Positions 32,506 through 41,970 are shown, counted from the first letter of the stretch. The stretch is 64,000 nt of DNA from Pyxidicoccus caerfyrddinensis (GCF_010894405.1 NZ_JAAIYA010000003.1:62001-126000), one strand, 5' to 3'. Notes: generated by a model not told the origin, from the letters alone. Made by a program: numbers and translations.

Positions 32506-33714
32506 CTACCGCGCAGCGCGCTCGGCGCGGATTTCCTTCGCGTGCGTCAGGTCCTCCAGGAAGAACGCCTCCATGGCCTGGGCGGCCTCGTCGTCCTGGA
32601 GCACCAGCGAGCCCTCCTCCAGCAGGTTGAAGGAGAGCGGGTCGTAGTTGATGGAGCCCACCAGCACGAGCCGGTCATCCACCAGCATCGTCTTCGCGTG
32701 CATCATCGACGGCTGGTACTCCCAGATGCGCACGCCCGCCTCCAGCAGCGTGTCGTACGCCACGCGCTGGGCCACGGTGATGACCTTCTGGTCGTTGAGG
32801 TCGCCCGGCGCCAGCACCCGCACGTCCACGCCCGCGCGGGCCCGCTCCACCAGCTGCTTCGTCAGCGCGTCGTTCGGCGTGAAGTACGCCTGCGCAATCC
32901 ACAGCCGCTTCTGCGCCGCGCGCACCATCAGCTGGGTGAGCCGCTCGGCGCGCGTCACCTCGGGGTTCGCCGTGCTGCCCACGAAGGCGGCCCAGCCCTC
33001 GCCCGCGCCGTCCAGGCCGGGAGACGGCTCCGCCAGGGTGGGGAAGTCGCTCGCGGGCAGCAATTCGCCGCTGGCCTCCTGCCAGTTCTCCGCGAAGGAC
33101 TGCTGCATCTGCGCCACCACCGGGCCGCGCACCCACGCGTTGGTGTCGCGCCACTCCTTTTCCTTCAGGCCGTCGCCCAGCCACTCGTCCTGGATGGCCA
33201 GACCGCCGGTAATCGCCACCCGGCCGTCGACGATGAGCAGCTTGCGGTGGTTGCGCGCCAGGTTTTCATCCGCCGGCAGCGGGCGGAACAGGTGCGCGTG
33301 GCAGCCGGCCGCCTCCAGCCGGGGCTTCACCTGCGCCTCGAAGCTGGGACTGCCCAGCGGGTCCACGAGCACGCGGCACGTGACGCCGTCTCGCGCCCGC
33401 GCGGTGAGGACCTCCAGCAGCTGCTCCGACGCGCGCCCCGGCCTCCAGATGAACATCACGATGTTGACGGAGACGCGGGCCTTCCTCACCTCCGTGGCCA
33501 TGGCATCGAAGACGGCGCCGTTGTTCGCCCAGCGGATGTGATTGGCCGGCACCATCCGCACGCCGACCGTCTGATACAGCGCCACCGCGAGGTCCGGGCC
33601 GTGCGAGCCCACCGGTCCCTTGAGCTGGAACGGCCGCGACTTCTCCTTCGAGCAGCCGGCGGCGCACCCCGTCAGCGCCGCCACCGCCATCGCCACCGCC
33701 ACCCATCGACGCAT
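32506..33714 (-). CDS. Phospholipase D-like/cardiolipin synthase-like lipoprotein
   Basis: A 402-residue protein with both HKD motifs: NHRKLLIVDG (His156, Lys158, Asp163) and MHAKTMLVDDR later, each followed by Gly/Asn (ITGG, VGSIN). I use ATG 33714, which places LTGC as lipobox with Cys17; an upstream in-frame ATG at 33768 would bury it. Family members transfer phosphatidyl groups to make cardiolipin or hydrolyse phospholipids. A lipid-anchored location suggests an outer-leaflet or periplasmic role. Confidence 0.88.
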   Translation of the reverse strand: MRRWVAVAMAVAALTGCAAGCSKEKSRPFQLKGPVGSHGPDLAVALYQTVGVRMVPANHIRWANNGAVFDAMATEVRKARVSVNIVMFIWRPGRASEQLLEVLTARARDGVTCRVLVDPLGSPSFEAQVKPRLEAAGCHAHLFRPLPADENLARNHRKLLIVDGRVAITGGLAIQDEWLGDGLKEKEWRDTNAWVRGPVVAQMQQSFAENWQEASGELLPASDFPTLAEPSPGLDGAGEGWAAFVGSTANPEVTRAERLTQLMVRAAQKRLWIAQAYFTPNDALTKQLVERARAGVDVRVLAPGDLNDQKVITVAQRVAYDTLLEAGVRIWEYQPSMMHAKTMLVDDRLVLVGSINYDPLSFNLLEEGSLVLQDDEAAQAMEAFFLEDLTHAKEIRAERAAR

Positions 33715-33858
33715 ACGCCGGACGCCCCCTGGACTCTCGGAGGTAGGGAGTCGGGCCGGGTGCGTCATCCTGTGGGACAGGGCTTCTGTCGGCCGCTGAA
33801 CCGCCCGCGGCTAACTGGCGGATGGAGACAGCAGGCAGGCGAGCTACCATGCGCCCGC

Positions 33859-34401
33859 TTGCAAACTCCAGAACCCCTCGTGTTCCAGCAGAGCTTCGAA
33901 GGCCTCATCCGCGCGCTGGGAGACCAGCTCGACGAGCGTTGCGTCGGGCGCCTGCAGAAGGTGGGTGTCAACGCGAAGGGCTCGCTCGCGCCGGCCTACC
34001 CGCTGGACGTGTGGGTGGGGGCGTTGCGCGTCGCGGCGGACACGCTCGCACCCCAGGTTCCCCTGGATGAAGGCGCGGCCGTGGTGGGCCGCCGCTTCGT
34101 GCAGGGCTTCAGCTCCACGCTCATCGGCAACGCGCTGCTGGCCACCGTGCGGCTGCTCGGGCCGGAGCGGATGCTGGCGCGGATGACGCGCAACCTCCGG
34201 ACGGGCACCAACTACCTGGAGGCCCACATGGAGCAGCTCGGGCCCACCCGGTATGCGCTCACCTGCCGGCCCGTGGTGGTGGCTGGCTTCTACGTGGGCC
34301 TCTTCCTCGCGGGCCTGGAGGCCAGCGGAGCCCGGCAGCCCACCGTCCAGATTCTCCGTCACGACGGCGAGGAAGCCGTGTACGACATCGCCTGGAACTG
34401 A
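33859..34401 (+). CDS. TIGR02265/DUF2378 family protein
   Basis: A 180-residue protein starting at a TTG at 33859 (giving QTPEPLVFQQSFEGL); a GTG at 33880 is an alternative. The family is almost restricted to myxobacteria, with many paralogues, and its role is not established. The pattern of an N-terminal FEGLIRAL helix, GRRFVQGFSST in the middle and TCRPVVVAGFYVGLFLAGLEASGA near the end matches. It lies 66 bases upstream of the PknK-like kinase gene, a frequent type of neighbour, so a signalling role is plausible. Confidence 0.85.
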   Translation: MQTPEPLVFQQSFEGLIRALGDQLDERCVGRLQKVGVNAKGSLAPAYPLDVWVGALRVAADTLAPQVPLDEGAAVVGRRFVQGFSSTLIGNALLATVRLLGPERMLARMTRNLRTGTNYLEAHMEQLGPTRYALTCRPVVVAGFYVGLFLAGLEASGARQPTVQILRHDGEEAVYDIAWN

Positions 34402-34467
34402 GCAGGGGAACACACGCCGCGTCCGGGTCGCGATACAACCCACACGGTTTTCCGGGTTGTCTGTATC

Positions 34468-37400
34468 ATGCGGGGTGGGCGGCCCCCCATGCGTCAACAC
34501 CCTCTCGACACCCAGCTCCGGCCGGAGGATCCGGCTCGTCGTCCCATGGACGGCGAGGTGGTGGGTGGCCGCTACCGCATCCTCGACTTCCTGGGTCGGG
34601 GCGGTGCGGGCACGGTGTGGCGGGCGCAGGACCTGCTCGCCGGCCCCGTCGCGGTGAAGCTGCTGCACCGGACGCTGGAGGACCTGGCGCGGCTGCCGCA
34701 GAGCCCGGGCACTCCGTCCTCCGCCGCGCGCCATGAATTGGCGCTGTCGCTGGCGCACGAGTTCCAGACGCTCGCGTCGGTGCGACACCCGCATGTCATC
34801 AGCGTGCTCGACTACGGCTTCGACGCCGAGCGCCGGCCGTACCTGGCCATGGACCTGCTGGAGGACGCGAAGCACCTGGTGGAGGCCGGCGCGGGCAGGC
34901 CGCTCTCCGTGCAGGTGGACCTGCTGCTCCAGACGCTGGACGCGCTCGCGTACCTGCACCGGCGCGGCATCATCCACCGCGACTTGAAGCCCGCCAACGT
35001 GCTGGTGGCCCATGGGCAGGTGAAGGTGGTGGACTTCGGGCTCGCGGTGGGACGCGAGCACGTGCACCGCGCGCAGCCCGCGGGGACGCCCGGCTACCTC
35101 GCGCCGGAGCTGTTCGAGGACCAGCCGCCCTCGGAGGTGACGGACCTCTTCAGCGTGGGCGCCATGGCGTGCCAGATGATGTTCCACCGGCTCCCGCACG
35201 CCGGCCGGGTGGACGCGCCGCCGGGCTTTCCTCCCGCGCTCAAGGCGCTGCTGGAGCGGCTGGTGTCGCCGGAGCCGAGGAAGCGCCCGCGCGGCGCGGA
35301 CGAGGTGATTGCCGCGCTCCGCGCCGCCACCGGCCAGTCCGTGCCGCGGGAGTCCGCCGCCACGCGTGAGAGCTTCCTCCAGGCCGCGCGCTACGTGGGC
35401 CGGGCCCGCGAGCAGGTGCGGCTGTCCGGCGTGCTGGAGGAGGCGCGCCGGGGGCGCGGTGCCGCGTGGCTCGTGGGCGGCGAGAGCGGCGTGGGCAAGT
35501 CGCGGCTCCTGGAGGAGTTGCGTGCGCTCGCGCTGGTGCGGGGCATGGCGGTGCTGCGCGGGCAGGCGGTGGCGGCCGGCAGCAGTCCGTACCAGGAGTG
35601 GCGCCCGGTGCTGCGCTGGCTGTCCATCCTCACCACGCTGGAGGAGCGCGAGGCCAGCGTCCTCAAGCCGCTGGTGCCGGACCTGGAGTCGCTGCTCGGC
35701 AAGACGGTGGAAGACCCCGCGGAGCTGGGCGCGGAGATGGCGCAGGCGCGGCTGATGCAAGTGGTGGAGGACGTCTTCGCCCGGTTGCCCCAGCCCACCG
35801 TCGTCATCCTGGAAGACTTGCAGTGGGCCCGCAGTGAGTCGCTGCTCCTGCTGGCCCGGCTCGCCACGCGCGCGGGCGGGCAGCGGCTGCTGCTGTTGGG
35901 CAGCTTCCGCGACGACGAGGCGCCCCAGCTGCCGTCGCAGCTGCCGGACATGCAGGTGCTGCGGCTGCCCCGGCTGGACGCGCTGGAAATCGCGGTGCTC
36001 AGCCAGTCGATGATTGGCTCGCAGGGGGCGCGGCCGCACCTGGTGGACTGGCTGCGCCGCGAGACGGAGGGCAACCCCTTCTTCCTCGTGGAGGTGGTGC
36101 GCGCGCTGGCGGAGGAGGCGGGTGGGCTCGACAAGCTGGGTGACATGGCCCTGCCCGAGCGCGTCTTCGCGGGCGGTGTGCGCCGGCTGGTGAGCCGACG
36201 GCTGGAGAAGGTGCCCGCGCCGCAGCGCGAGCTGCTCAAGCTGGCCGCGATTCAGGGCCGCCACGTGGACGTCGCGCTGCTCGAGCGCGCGGCGCCCGGC
36301 GAGGATGTGGAGCGCTGGTTGAACGAGTGCGCGGGGGCGGCGGTGCTGGACGTGGCGGACGGCCGCTGGCGCTTCGCGCACGACAAGCTGCGCGAGGGCG
36401 TGCTGGAGGAGCTGTCCGCCGAGGAGCGGCCCGGGCTGCACCGGCGCGTGGCCCAGGCGCTGGAGGCGGCGCATGGGAACGGCTCGGAGTGGACGGCGGC
36501 GCTCTGCTACCACTGGGGCGCGGCGGGAGACCGGGTGCGCGAGGCGCAGTACGCGCGGCGCGCCGGCGAGGACGCGCTGCGGGTGGGCGCATGCCGCGAA
36601 GCGGTGCCCTTCCTGCTGCGCGCGCTGGAGCGTGTGACCGAGCAGGGCGGAGACGCCGTCAGCCTGGGCCACCTGGAGGCGCTGCTGGCCGAGGCCCGCT
36701 TCCAGCTCGGGGAGCTGGCGGAGTTCCGCGCCCTGGCGGAGCGGGCGCTGAAGCACTTCGGCTGGCCGGTGCCGTCCGGCCGCGTGGGCTGGGTGCTGGG
36801 CACGCTGGGACAGGTGGCGCTGCGGCTGGCGCAGAGTGCACGGCCGGACGTGTACGACGCGGAGACGGAGGAGAAGCGCCGGGTGCGACTGGTGGCGGGG
36901 CGGCTGCTGATGCGGCTCACCGACGCGTACATCTACGCGCAGGAGGCGCTGCCGGTGCTCTGGTCCGGCCTGCGCATGCTGAACCTGTGCGAGCCCGCGG
37001 GCGCGTCGTCGGAGCTGGCGCGCGGCTACACCAACATGGCGGTGGTGGTGGGCACGGTGCCCATCCACCCGGTGGCGGAGGCGTGGGCGGGGCGCGCGCG
37101 GGACGTGGCCGAGCGCGTGGGCAGCCCCTCGGACCTGGCCTACGTGCTGGTCCGCAACGCCGTGTACGCCGCGTACGTGGCGCGGTGGGCGGATGTGGAG
37201 GAGTGGGTGCAGCGGGCCATCGGCATCGTCGACTCGACGGGAGACCTGCGGCTGGCGGAGGAGTGTCGCTCGTTCCTGAATGTGACGTACCTCTACCAGG
37301 GGAGGTTCTCCCAGAGCCTGCCGCTGCTGGCGTGGTTGGAGGGCTCGGCGCGGCGGCGCGACGCCGCCCAGTCCCAACATTGGGCGCTGCACTACCAGGC

Positions 37401-38031
37401 GCACATCCACCTGCGGCTGGGAGACTACGTGAAGGCCCGTGCCCTGCTGGAGCAGACGCTGGAGTGGACGGAGGCGCACGGCGGCACCACGGACCGCATC
37501 ATCGTGGAGAGCACGCTGGCGCTGCTGCGGCTGCGTGAGGGCAACCCCGGCGGGGCGCGCGAGGCGGCGGAGAAGGCGCTGGTGAAGCTGTCGGCCGGCA
37601 AGCCGGTGGCGCACTTCGTCTACTTCGGCGTCATGTCGGTGGCGGAGGTGCTGCTCACGCTGTGGGAGCAGGACGGCGGCGTGGATGCCTCCCTGGCATC
37701 CAGCGCGAGGGCGGCGCGCAAGGTGGTGGACGCGTTCGCGAAGGTGTTCCCCTTCGGCAAGCCGGCGTCCCTGCTGTGGCGGGGGTGCGAGGCCTGGGTG
37801 GCGGGAGACGCGCCGCGCGCGTACGAGTCGTGGCGCCGGTGCATCCTCGCGGCGGAGAAGAAGGGCACGGCCTTCGAGGAGGCGCGAGCGCGGCTGGAGC
37901 TGGCGCGCCACCTGCCGCCGGATGACCCCGCGCGGCGGATGCACGCGCAGCGCGCGGCGGAGCTGTTCACGGAGCTGGGCACGCGGGAGGAGCTGGCGTG
38001 GACGCGGGCGGAGTCGCTGCGGCGGGTATGA
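34468..38031 (+). CDS. PknK-like serine/threonine kinase-AAA ATPase fusion
   Basis: A 1187-residue signalling protein. The kinase domain spans about 30-290: the glycine-rich loop is LGRGGAGTVW, the catalytic loop is HRDLKPAN (Asp172), DFG is near 189 and GTPGYLAPE is near 203. After a linker comes an ATPase of the AAA/STAND type with Walker A GGESGVGKS near 337 and Walker B VVILEDLQWA. The C-terminal 550 residues are helical repeats (TPR-like) for partner binding. Such proteins control development or stress programmes. It shares a stop/start (ATGA) with the methyltransferase that follows. Confidence 0.93.
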   Translation: MRGGRPPMRQHPLDTQLRPEDPARRPMDGEVVGGRYRILDFLGRGGAGTVWRAQDLLAGPVAVKLLHRTLEDLARLPQSPGTPSSAARHELALSLAHEFQTLASVRHPHVISVLDYGFDAERRPYLAMDLLEDAKHLVEAGAGRPLSVQVDLLLQTLDALAYLHRRGIIHRDLKPANVLVAHGQVKVVDFGLAVGREHVHRAQPAGTPGYLAPELFEDQPPSEVTDLFSVGAMACQMMFHRLPHAGRVDAPPGFPPALKALLERLVSPEPRKRPRGADEVIAALRAATGQSVPRESAATRESFLQAARYVGRAREQVRLSGVLEEARRGRGAAWLVGGESGVGKSRLLEELRALALVRGMAVLRGQAVAAGSSPYQEWRPVLRWLSILTTLEEREASVLKPLVPDLESLLGKTVEDPAELGAEMAQARLMQVVEDVFARLPQPTVVILEDLQWARSESLLLLARLATRAGGQRLLLLGSFRDDEAPQLPSQLPDMQVLRLPRLDALEIAVLSQSMIGSQGARPHLVDWLRRETEGNPFFLVEVVRALAEEAGGLDKLGDMALPERVFAGGVRRLVSRRLEKVPAPQRELLKLAAIQGRHVDVALLERAAPGEDVERWLNECAGAAVLDVADGRWRFAHDKLREGVLEELSAEERPGLHRRVAQALEAAHGNGSEWTAALCYHWGAAGDRVREAQYARRAGEDALRVGACREAVPFLLRALERVTEQGGDAVSLGHLEALLAEARFQLGELAEFRALAERALKHFGWPVPSGRVGWVLGTLGQVALRLAQSARPDVYDAETEEKRRVRLVAGRLLMRLTDAYIYAQEALPVLWSGLRMLNLCEPAGASSELARGYTNMAVVVGTVPIHPVAEAWAGRARDVAERVGSPSDLAYVLVRNAVYAAYVARWADVEEWVQRAIGIVDSTGDLRLAEECRSFLNVTYLYQGRFSQSLPLLAWLEGSARRRDAAQSQHWALHYQAHIHLRLGDYVKARALLEQTLEWTEAHGGTTDRIIVESTLALLRLREGNPGGAREAAEKALVKLSAGKPVAHFVYFGVMSVAEVLLTLWEQDGGVDASLASSARAARKVVDAFAKVFPFGKPASLLWRGCEAWVAGDAPRAYESWRRCILAAEKKGTAFEEARARLELARHLPPDDPARRMHAQRAAELFTELGTREELAWTRAESLRRV

Positions 38032-38918
38032 CGGGGGCCTTCGTCCGGGACGTGGAGCGGCTGGCCTGTCCGGCCTGTGCTGGGACGCTGGTGTTCCACG
38101 GGCAGGAGCGGGACGGGCGCATCTTCCACGGGTGGCTGCGCTGTGGCGGCTGCGGCGAGGCATGGGCGGTGGAGCGGGGAATGGCGCGGCTGTACCGCGA
38201 GGATGCGGTGCGCGGCACGGACCGGTTGATGCGCGTCATCTACGACGGGCTGCCCGTGCTGCATGACCCGCTGACGGCGGTGCTGACGCCGCTGCTCCAG
38301 TCCGTCACCGAGTCGCGGATGCGCGAGCGGTACATGCGCCGGCTGGAATTGGAGACGCTGCGGCCGCGCGAGGACGGGCAGCCGGTGCGGGTGCTGGAGG
38401 TGGGCGTGGGCTCGGGGGCGAACCTGCCGCTGATTCGCAGGGAGCTGCCGCACGGGCTGGACGTGGAGGTGTGGGGCGTGGACCTGAGCGAGGGCATGCT
38501 GAAGCACTGCCGGCGGCGGCTCGTGCGCGGAGGGTATGAGTCCGTGCGGCTGATGATGGCGGATGCGCATGCGCTGCCGTTCCCGGACGGAATGTTCGAC
38601 CGGGTGCTGCACGTGGGAGGGATTGGCGGGTACCGGGAGCCGGCGAGGGCGCTGGCGGAGATGGCCCGCGTGGCGAGGCCCGGGACGCCGCTGGTGGTGG
38701 TGGACGAGCAATTGGACCCGGCCTTCCGGCCCTCGCTGCTCCAGCGCGCGGCGTTCCGGGCGATTACGTTCTACTCGAAGGACCCGCACTGTCCCCGGGA
38801 GCTGTTGCCTCGGGGCGCGGTGTCTGTGATTGAGGAGCAGGTGGCGCCGTTCTACTACTGCCTGTCGTTCCGGATGGCGGACGGGCGCAGCAGCGCCGCG
38901 GCGAGCACGACTCCGTAG
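38028..38918 (+). CDS. SAM methyltransferase with N-terminal zinc ribbon
   Basis: A 296-residue protein starting at ATG 38028, overlapping the kinase stop. Residues 13-45 form a zinc ribbon (CPAC and CGGC), as in Trm112/rRNA-methyltransferase-like proteins. Motif I is LEVGVGSGANLPLI and motif II is VEVWGVDLSEGM, followed by MMADAHALPFPDGMFD. This is the UbiE/COQ5 class. The coupling with a PknK-like kinase is conserved in style in myxobacteria and suggests a joint regulatory role; the substrate is unknown. Its last 64 bases overlap the oppositely oriented DUF4267 gene. Confidence 0.88.
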   Translation: MTGAFVRDVERLACPACAGTLVFHGQERDGRIFHGWLRCGGCGEAWAVERGMARLYREDAVRGTDRLMRVIYDGLPVLHDPLTAVLTPLLQSVTESRMRERYMRRLELETLRPREDGQPVRVLEVGVGSGANLPLIRRELPHGLDVEVWGVDLSEGMLKHCRRRLVRGGYESVRLMMADAHALPFPDGMFDRVLHVGGIGGYREPARALAEMARVARPGTPLVVVDEQLDPAFRPSLLQRAAFRAITFYSKDPHCPRELLPRGAVSVIEEQVAPFYYCLSFRMADGRSSAAASTTP

Positions 38919-39280
38919 ACCACGGCGCTTCCGTGGACGGAGAGGGCCAGGGCCAGCGATGCACCGGCCTTCAGGACGGTCAGCGCGTCCACCACGGGCA
39001 TCACGATACTGGTGAGCACGAAGAGTCCCGCCGCGAGCCGCTGCCGGGTCACCACCAGGGCCACGATGGCCAGCCCGATGCCGAGGTCTCTCCCGGACTT
39101 CACGCTCATCCAGGGGAGGGCCTCGGAGCCGGAGAGGGGCAGCCCGAAGCCCCGTGCCGCGCTCACCGGGTCCACCCTGCTATTGATGCTGAGGAAGAGC
39201 ATGAAGGCCCCCAGCAGCAGGGTGAACACGGCGGTGGGGGAAGTGAGCTTCCAGGACAAGGTGTTCCGATGCGTTTCCAT
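38855..39280 (-). CDS. DUF4267 family small membrane protein
   Basis: A 141-residue protein with four transmembrane segments, started at ATG 39280 (METHRNTLSW). The SARGFGLPLSG pattern and VKSGRDLGIGLAIVAL fit DUF4267. The function is unknown; relatives are often next to regulators. It is divergent from the AraC gene (start 39426), with 145 bases between. The C-terminal region overlaps the methyltransferase gene by 64 bases on the other strand, which is unusually long. Confidence 0.8.
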   Translation of the reverse strand: METHRNTLSWKLTSPTAVFTLLLGAFMLFLSINSRVDPVSAARGFGLPLSGSEALPWMSVKSGRDLGIGLAIVALVVTRQRLAAGLFVLTSIVMPVVDALTVLKAGASLALALSVHGSAVVYGVVLAAALLRPSAIRNDRQ

Positions 39281-39425
39281 GGTGCCTCCGGGTGCGTCGT
39301 GGCGCGCTTTACGAGGCGAAATGTGGCCGGGGCGGGCTCCGCGTGCCATTCGCGGGCGGCTCAATGTTTTGCCCGAAGCGCTCAGTCTCCGGGCAGACCG
39401 GGCGGGCTGTTGGTAACTTGGGGAG
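39281..39425. promoter_or_regulatory. Divergent DUF4267/AraC intergenic region
   Basis: An inverted repeat TGCCCG-N14-CGGGCA (39370-39375 and 39390-39395) lies in the intergenic region and could be the operator of the AraC-type regulator, which often controls a divergent neighbour. GGGGAG is the ribosome-binding site for the AraC gene. Confidence 0.4.
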
Positions 39426-40352
39426 ATGGACGTCTCTCGCGCCTCCGACCTCCTCGGGCAGATTCTCGAGCGCACCCGGCTGCGGGGGCAGCTCTACTGC
39501 CGCACCGTGGTGCGCGCGCCCTGGGGCCTGCGCTTCCCGCCGACAGCCGTGGCGACCATGCACCTGGTCACCTCTGGGCGCGGCTGCCTGGTGCAGGGAC
39601 GGGAGGTCATTGCCCTGGAAGCGGGGGATGTCGTGCTGCTGCCCCGGGGGGACGGGCATGCCGTGGCGGACTCGCCGCGCACTCCGAAGGTGCCGCTGGA
39701 GCAGTGGCTGGCGGGGCGGGGAGACGGGTCCACGTACGTGCTGGGCGGCAGCGGCGCGGAGTCGCGGTTTCTCTGTGGCCACTTCGCATTCGACGAGCCC
39801 GGTGCGCACCCGGTGCTGCGCCTTCTGCCCGTGCGGGTGCACCTGCGCGGCGACTCCGAGCCCGTCCGCGCCATGGTGCCCACGGTGGCCCTGCTGGAGC
39901 GGGAGTACGAGCGCGGCGAGCGTGGGGCCTCGGTGGTCATCTCCCGGCTGCTCGACATCCTGTTGGTGCAGGTGCTTCGCGCCTGGGCCGACGCGCAGCC
40001 GCCGGGCGGCGCGGGGTTGCTGGGCGCGCTCGGAGACAGGACGCTCGCCAGCGCGCTGGGGTGGATGCACTCCGAGCCCGGACGGGACTGGGATGTGAGC
40101 GAGCTGGCGCGTCGCTCAGGGACGTCGAGGGCGACGCTCGCACGCCGCTTCGCATCCGAGGTCGGAATGGCGCCGCACGCGTATCTCACGCGACTGCGGA
40201 TGCAGGAGGCCGCCGTCCTGCTGCGCGAGGGCGATGACGGGCTCGCGGCGATTGCGGCGCGCGTGGGCTACGACTCCGAGTTCGCGTTCAATCGGGCGTT
40301 CCGCCGGGTCATGGGCGTGCCTCCCGGGATGTACCGGCGGCAGGCTCGCTAG
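39426..40352 (+). CDS. AraC family transcriptional regulator (cupin_6 type)
   Basis: A 308-residue activator. The N-terminal cupin (about 25-190) includes GCLVQGREVIALEAGDVVLLPRG. The C-terminal AraC domain has two helix-turn-helix motifs: WDVSELARRSGTSRATLARRF and AAIAARVGYDSEFAFNRAFRRVMG, ending PPGMYRR. Members usually activate a divergent or nearby oxidoreductase or membrane gene; here DUF4267 is divergent. The stop overlaps the reductase gene stop by four bases. Confidence 0.92.
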   Translation: MDVSRASDLLGQILERTRLRGQLYCRTVVRAPWGLRFPPTAVATMHLVTSGRGCLVQGREVIALEAGDVVLLPRGDGHAVADSPRTPKVPLEQWLAGRGDGSTYVLGGSGAESRFLCGHFAFDEPGAHPVLRLLPVRVHLRGDSEPVRAMVPTVALLEREYERGERGASVVISRLLDILLVQVLRAWADAQPPGGAGLLGALGDRTLASALGWMHSEPGRDWDVSELARRSGTSRATLARRFASEVGMAPHAYLTRLRMQEAAVLLREGDDGLAAIAARVGYDSEFAFNRAFRRVMGVPPGMYRRQAR

Positions 40353-41116
40353 AGGAGCCGGTCCATTCCGCGCACGACTCCGGTGAACTCGCGCACCCGG
40401 CGAATCGCGAGCAGCGTTCCCTCGACATAGGGCGTTGCTCCAGGCCCTCCGTCATAGGACAGGGTCAGCCGCTCATGCTGCCGTCCGAAGCGGACCTCCA
40501 CTCCAATCGTATAGCCGGGGAGGCGAATCGAATGGATGCGGGACTGGTTCACCGCTGCTCCCCGCGCGGCGACGTCTCCGACGGTCTTCTCCACGGGGAC
40601 TTCGACGTCGGGAGCGCGCACCTCCGAGAGTCGCCACGCCAGCTCCCGCGCCGTGCCGCTGGGCGCGTCCATCTTCCCCTCATAGGCGCTGTCGATGATT
40701 TCCCACGACGACAGATGCCGTGCGGCTTCGACGGCGAAGCGCTGCAGGAGCGCGGCGGTAATCGCGAAGTTGCCCACCGCGAGCACGCCCACCCCGGCAC
40801 TCCTGGCGGCCGGGTCGATTTCCCGGAAGTCGTCGTCGCTCAGGCCCGAGCTGCCGACCACCACGTGTCGGCCGGCACGGACCGCCGCCAGCACGTTCTC
40901 CTTCACGGCCGCCGCGCTGGTGTAGTCAACGAAGACGTCCGCCGGTGTGGCCAGCGCCTCCTCGACCGAGCCGCTGATGGTCAGCTTGCCCAGCCGTTCT
41001 CCCCGGGCACGACGTGCCACCACCGCGACGAGCTCGAGGTCCGCCGCGGCTTCGATGGCCGCCGCGAGCGGCTGGCCCACCCATCCGGTCACTCCCGCAA
41101 GGCTCACGCGAATCAT
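40349..41116 (-). CDS. DapB-like dihydrodipicolinate reductase homologue
   Basis: A 255-residue NAD(P)-binding protein of the DapB family: VSLAGVTGWVGQPL at the N-terminus and DAPSGTAREL later. In true DapB the catalytic stretch has an HHRHK before DAPSGTA. Here it reads AYEGK, so the catalytic histidines are replaced while the lysine (before MDAPSG) is kept. It may be a reductase for a related cyclic imine, or a non-lysine enzyme. No other lysine-pathway genes are nearby. I start at ATG 41116. The lysine-pathway role should not be assumed. Confidence 0.85.
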   Translation of the reverse strand: MIRVSLAGVTGWVGQPLAAAIEAAADLELVAVVARRARGERLGKLTISGSVEEALATPADVFVDYTSAAAVKENVLAAVRAGRHVVVGSSGLSDDDFREIDPAARSAGVGVLAVGNFAITAALLQRFAVEAARHLSSWEIIDSAYEGKMDAPSGTARELAWRLSEVRAPDVEVPVEKTVGDVAARGAAVNQSRIHSIRLPGYTIGVEVRFGRQHERLTLSYDGGPGATPYVEGTLLAIRRVREFTGVVRGMDRLL

Positions 41117-41232
41117 CCGCCGGGAATACCACATGCAATTCCTCGCTCCCTGCTCACGGAGGTGTTCGGTTCACTCTCGTTCATCGCAACTATCGGGTCG
41201 CCCCGTGGACGCGGATGCGGCATCTCTCAGCC

Positions 41233-41970
41233 ATGACCGCCGCCCTTCGCCACCGGAAACTCCCCACGCTCACGGAGCGCGTGGCCGCGCTCGACTGGGA
41301 GCGCATCACGCAGGACCTCGACACCCAGGGCTGCGCCACCGTGAGCGCGCTGCTCGCTCCCTCGGAGTGCGTGGCGCTCGCGGAGAGCTACGCGTCGGAC
41401 ACAGCGTTCCGCAGCCGGGTCGTCATGGCGCGGCACGGCTTCGGTCGTGGTGAGTACAAGTACTTCGCCCACCCGCTCCCGGACACGGTCTCCACCCTCC
41501 GCACCGAGCTGTACCCGCCGCTCTCGCGCATCGCCAACCGCTGGAACGAGACGATGGGCATCGACGTGCGTTACCCGGACGCGCATGCGGACTTCCTCAC
41601 GCGCTGCCACGAAGCCGGGCAGACGCGGCCCACACCGCTGCTCCTCCAGTACGGCGAGGGTGACTACAACTGCCTCCACCAGGACCTCTACGGCGAGCAC
41701 GTCTTCCCGCTCCAGGTCGCCTTCCTCCTCTCCTCTCCGGGAAAGGACTTCACCGGCGGCGAGTTCGTGCTCACCGAGCAACGCCCCCGCATGCAATCCC
41801 GCGCGGAGGTGGTGCCCCTATCCCAGGGGGACGGCGTCATCTTCGCGGTCCACCACCGGCCCGTGAAGGGCACGCGCGGCTATTACCGCGTCAACCTCCG
41901 TCACGGCGTGAGCCGGCTGCGCTCCGGACGGCGGCACGCGCTGGGCGTCATCTTCCACGACGCGCAATGA
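41233..41970 (+). CDS. 2-oxoglutarate-Fe(II) oxygenase (PF09859, DUF2086)
   Basis: A 245-residue dioxygenase. The iron triad is His149-x-Asp151 (LHQDLYGEH) with the second His in VHHRPVKGTRG, and Arg in YYRVNLRHG likely binds 2-oxoglutarate. The RY.. and HPLPD motifs also match. The substrate is unknown; relatives include protein or nucleic-acid oxygenases. The start is ATG 41233, or possibly the in-frame ATG at 41215. It is monocistronic. Confidence 0.88.
   Translation: MTAALRHRKLPTLTERVAALDWERITQDLDTQGCATVSALLAPSECVALAESYASDTAFRSRVVMARHGFGRGEYKYFAHPLPDTVSTLRTELYPPLSRIANRWNETMGIDVRYPDAHADFLTRCHEAGQTRPTPLLLQYGEGDYNCLHQDLYGEHVFPLQVAFLLSSPGKDFTGGEFVLTEQRPRMQSRAEVVPLSQGDGVIFAVHHRPVKGTRGYYRVNLRHGVSRLRSGRRHALGVIFHDAQ

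Noticed and set aside
33844..38163. A 1439-residue leftward open frame opposite the kinase gene
   Set aside because: It is an antisense shadow caused by high GC content; it is rich in Arg, His, Gln and Leu without domains, and the forward frame has clear kinase motifs.
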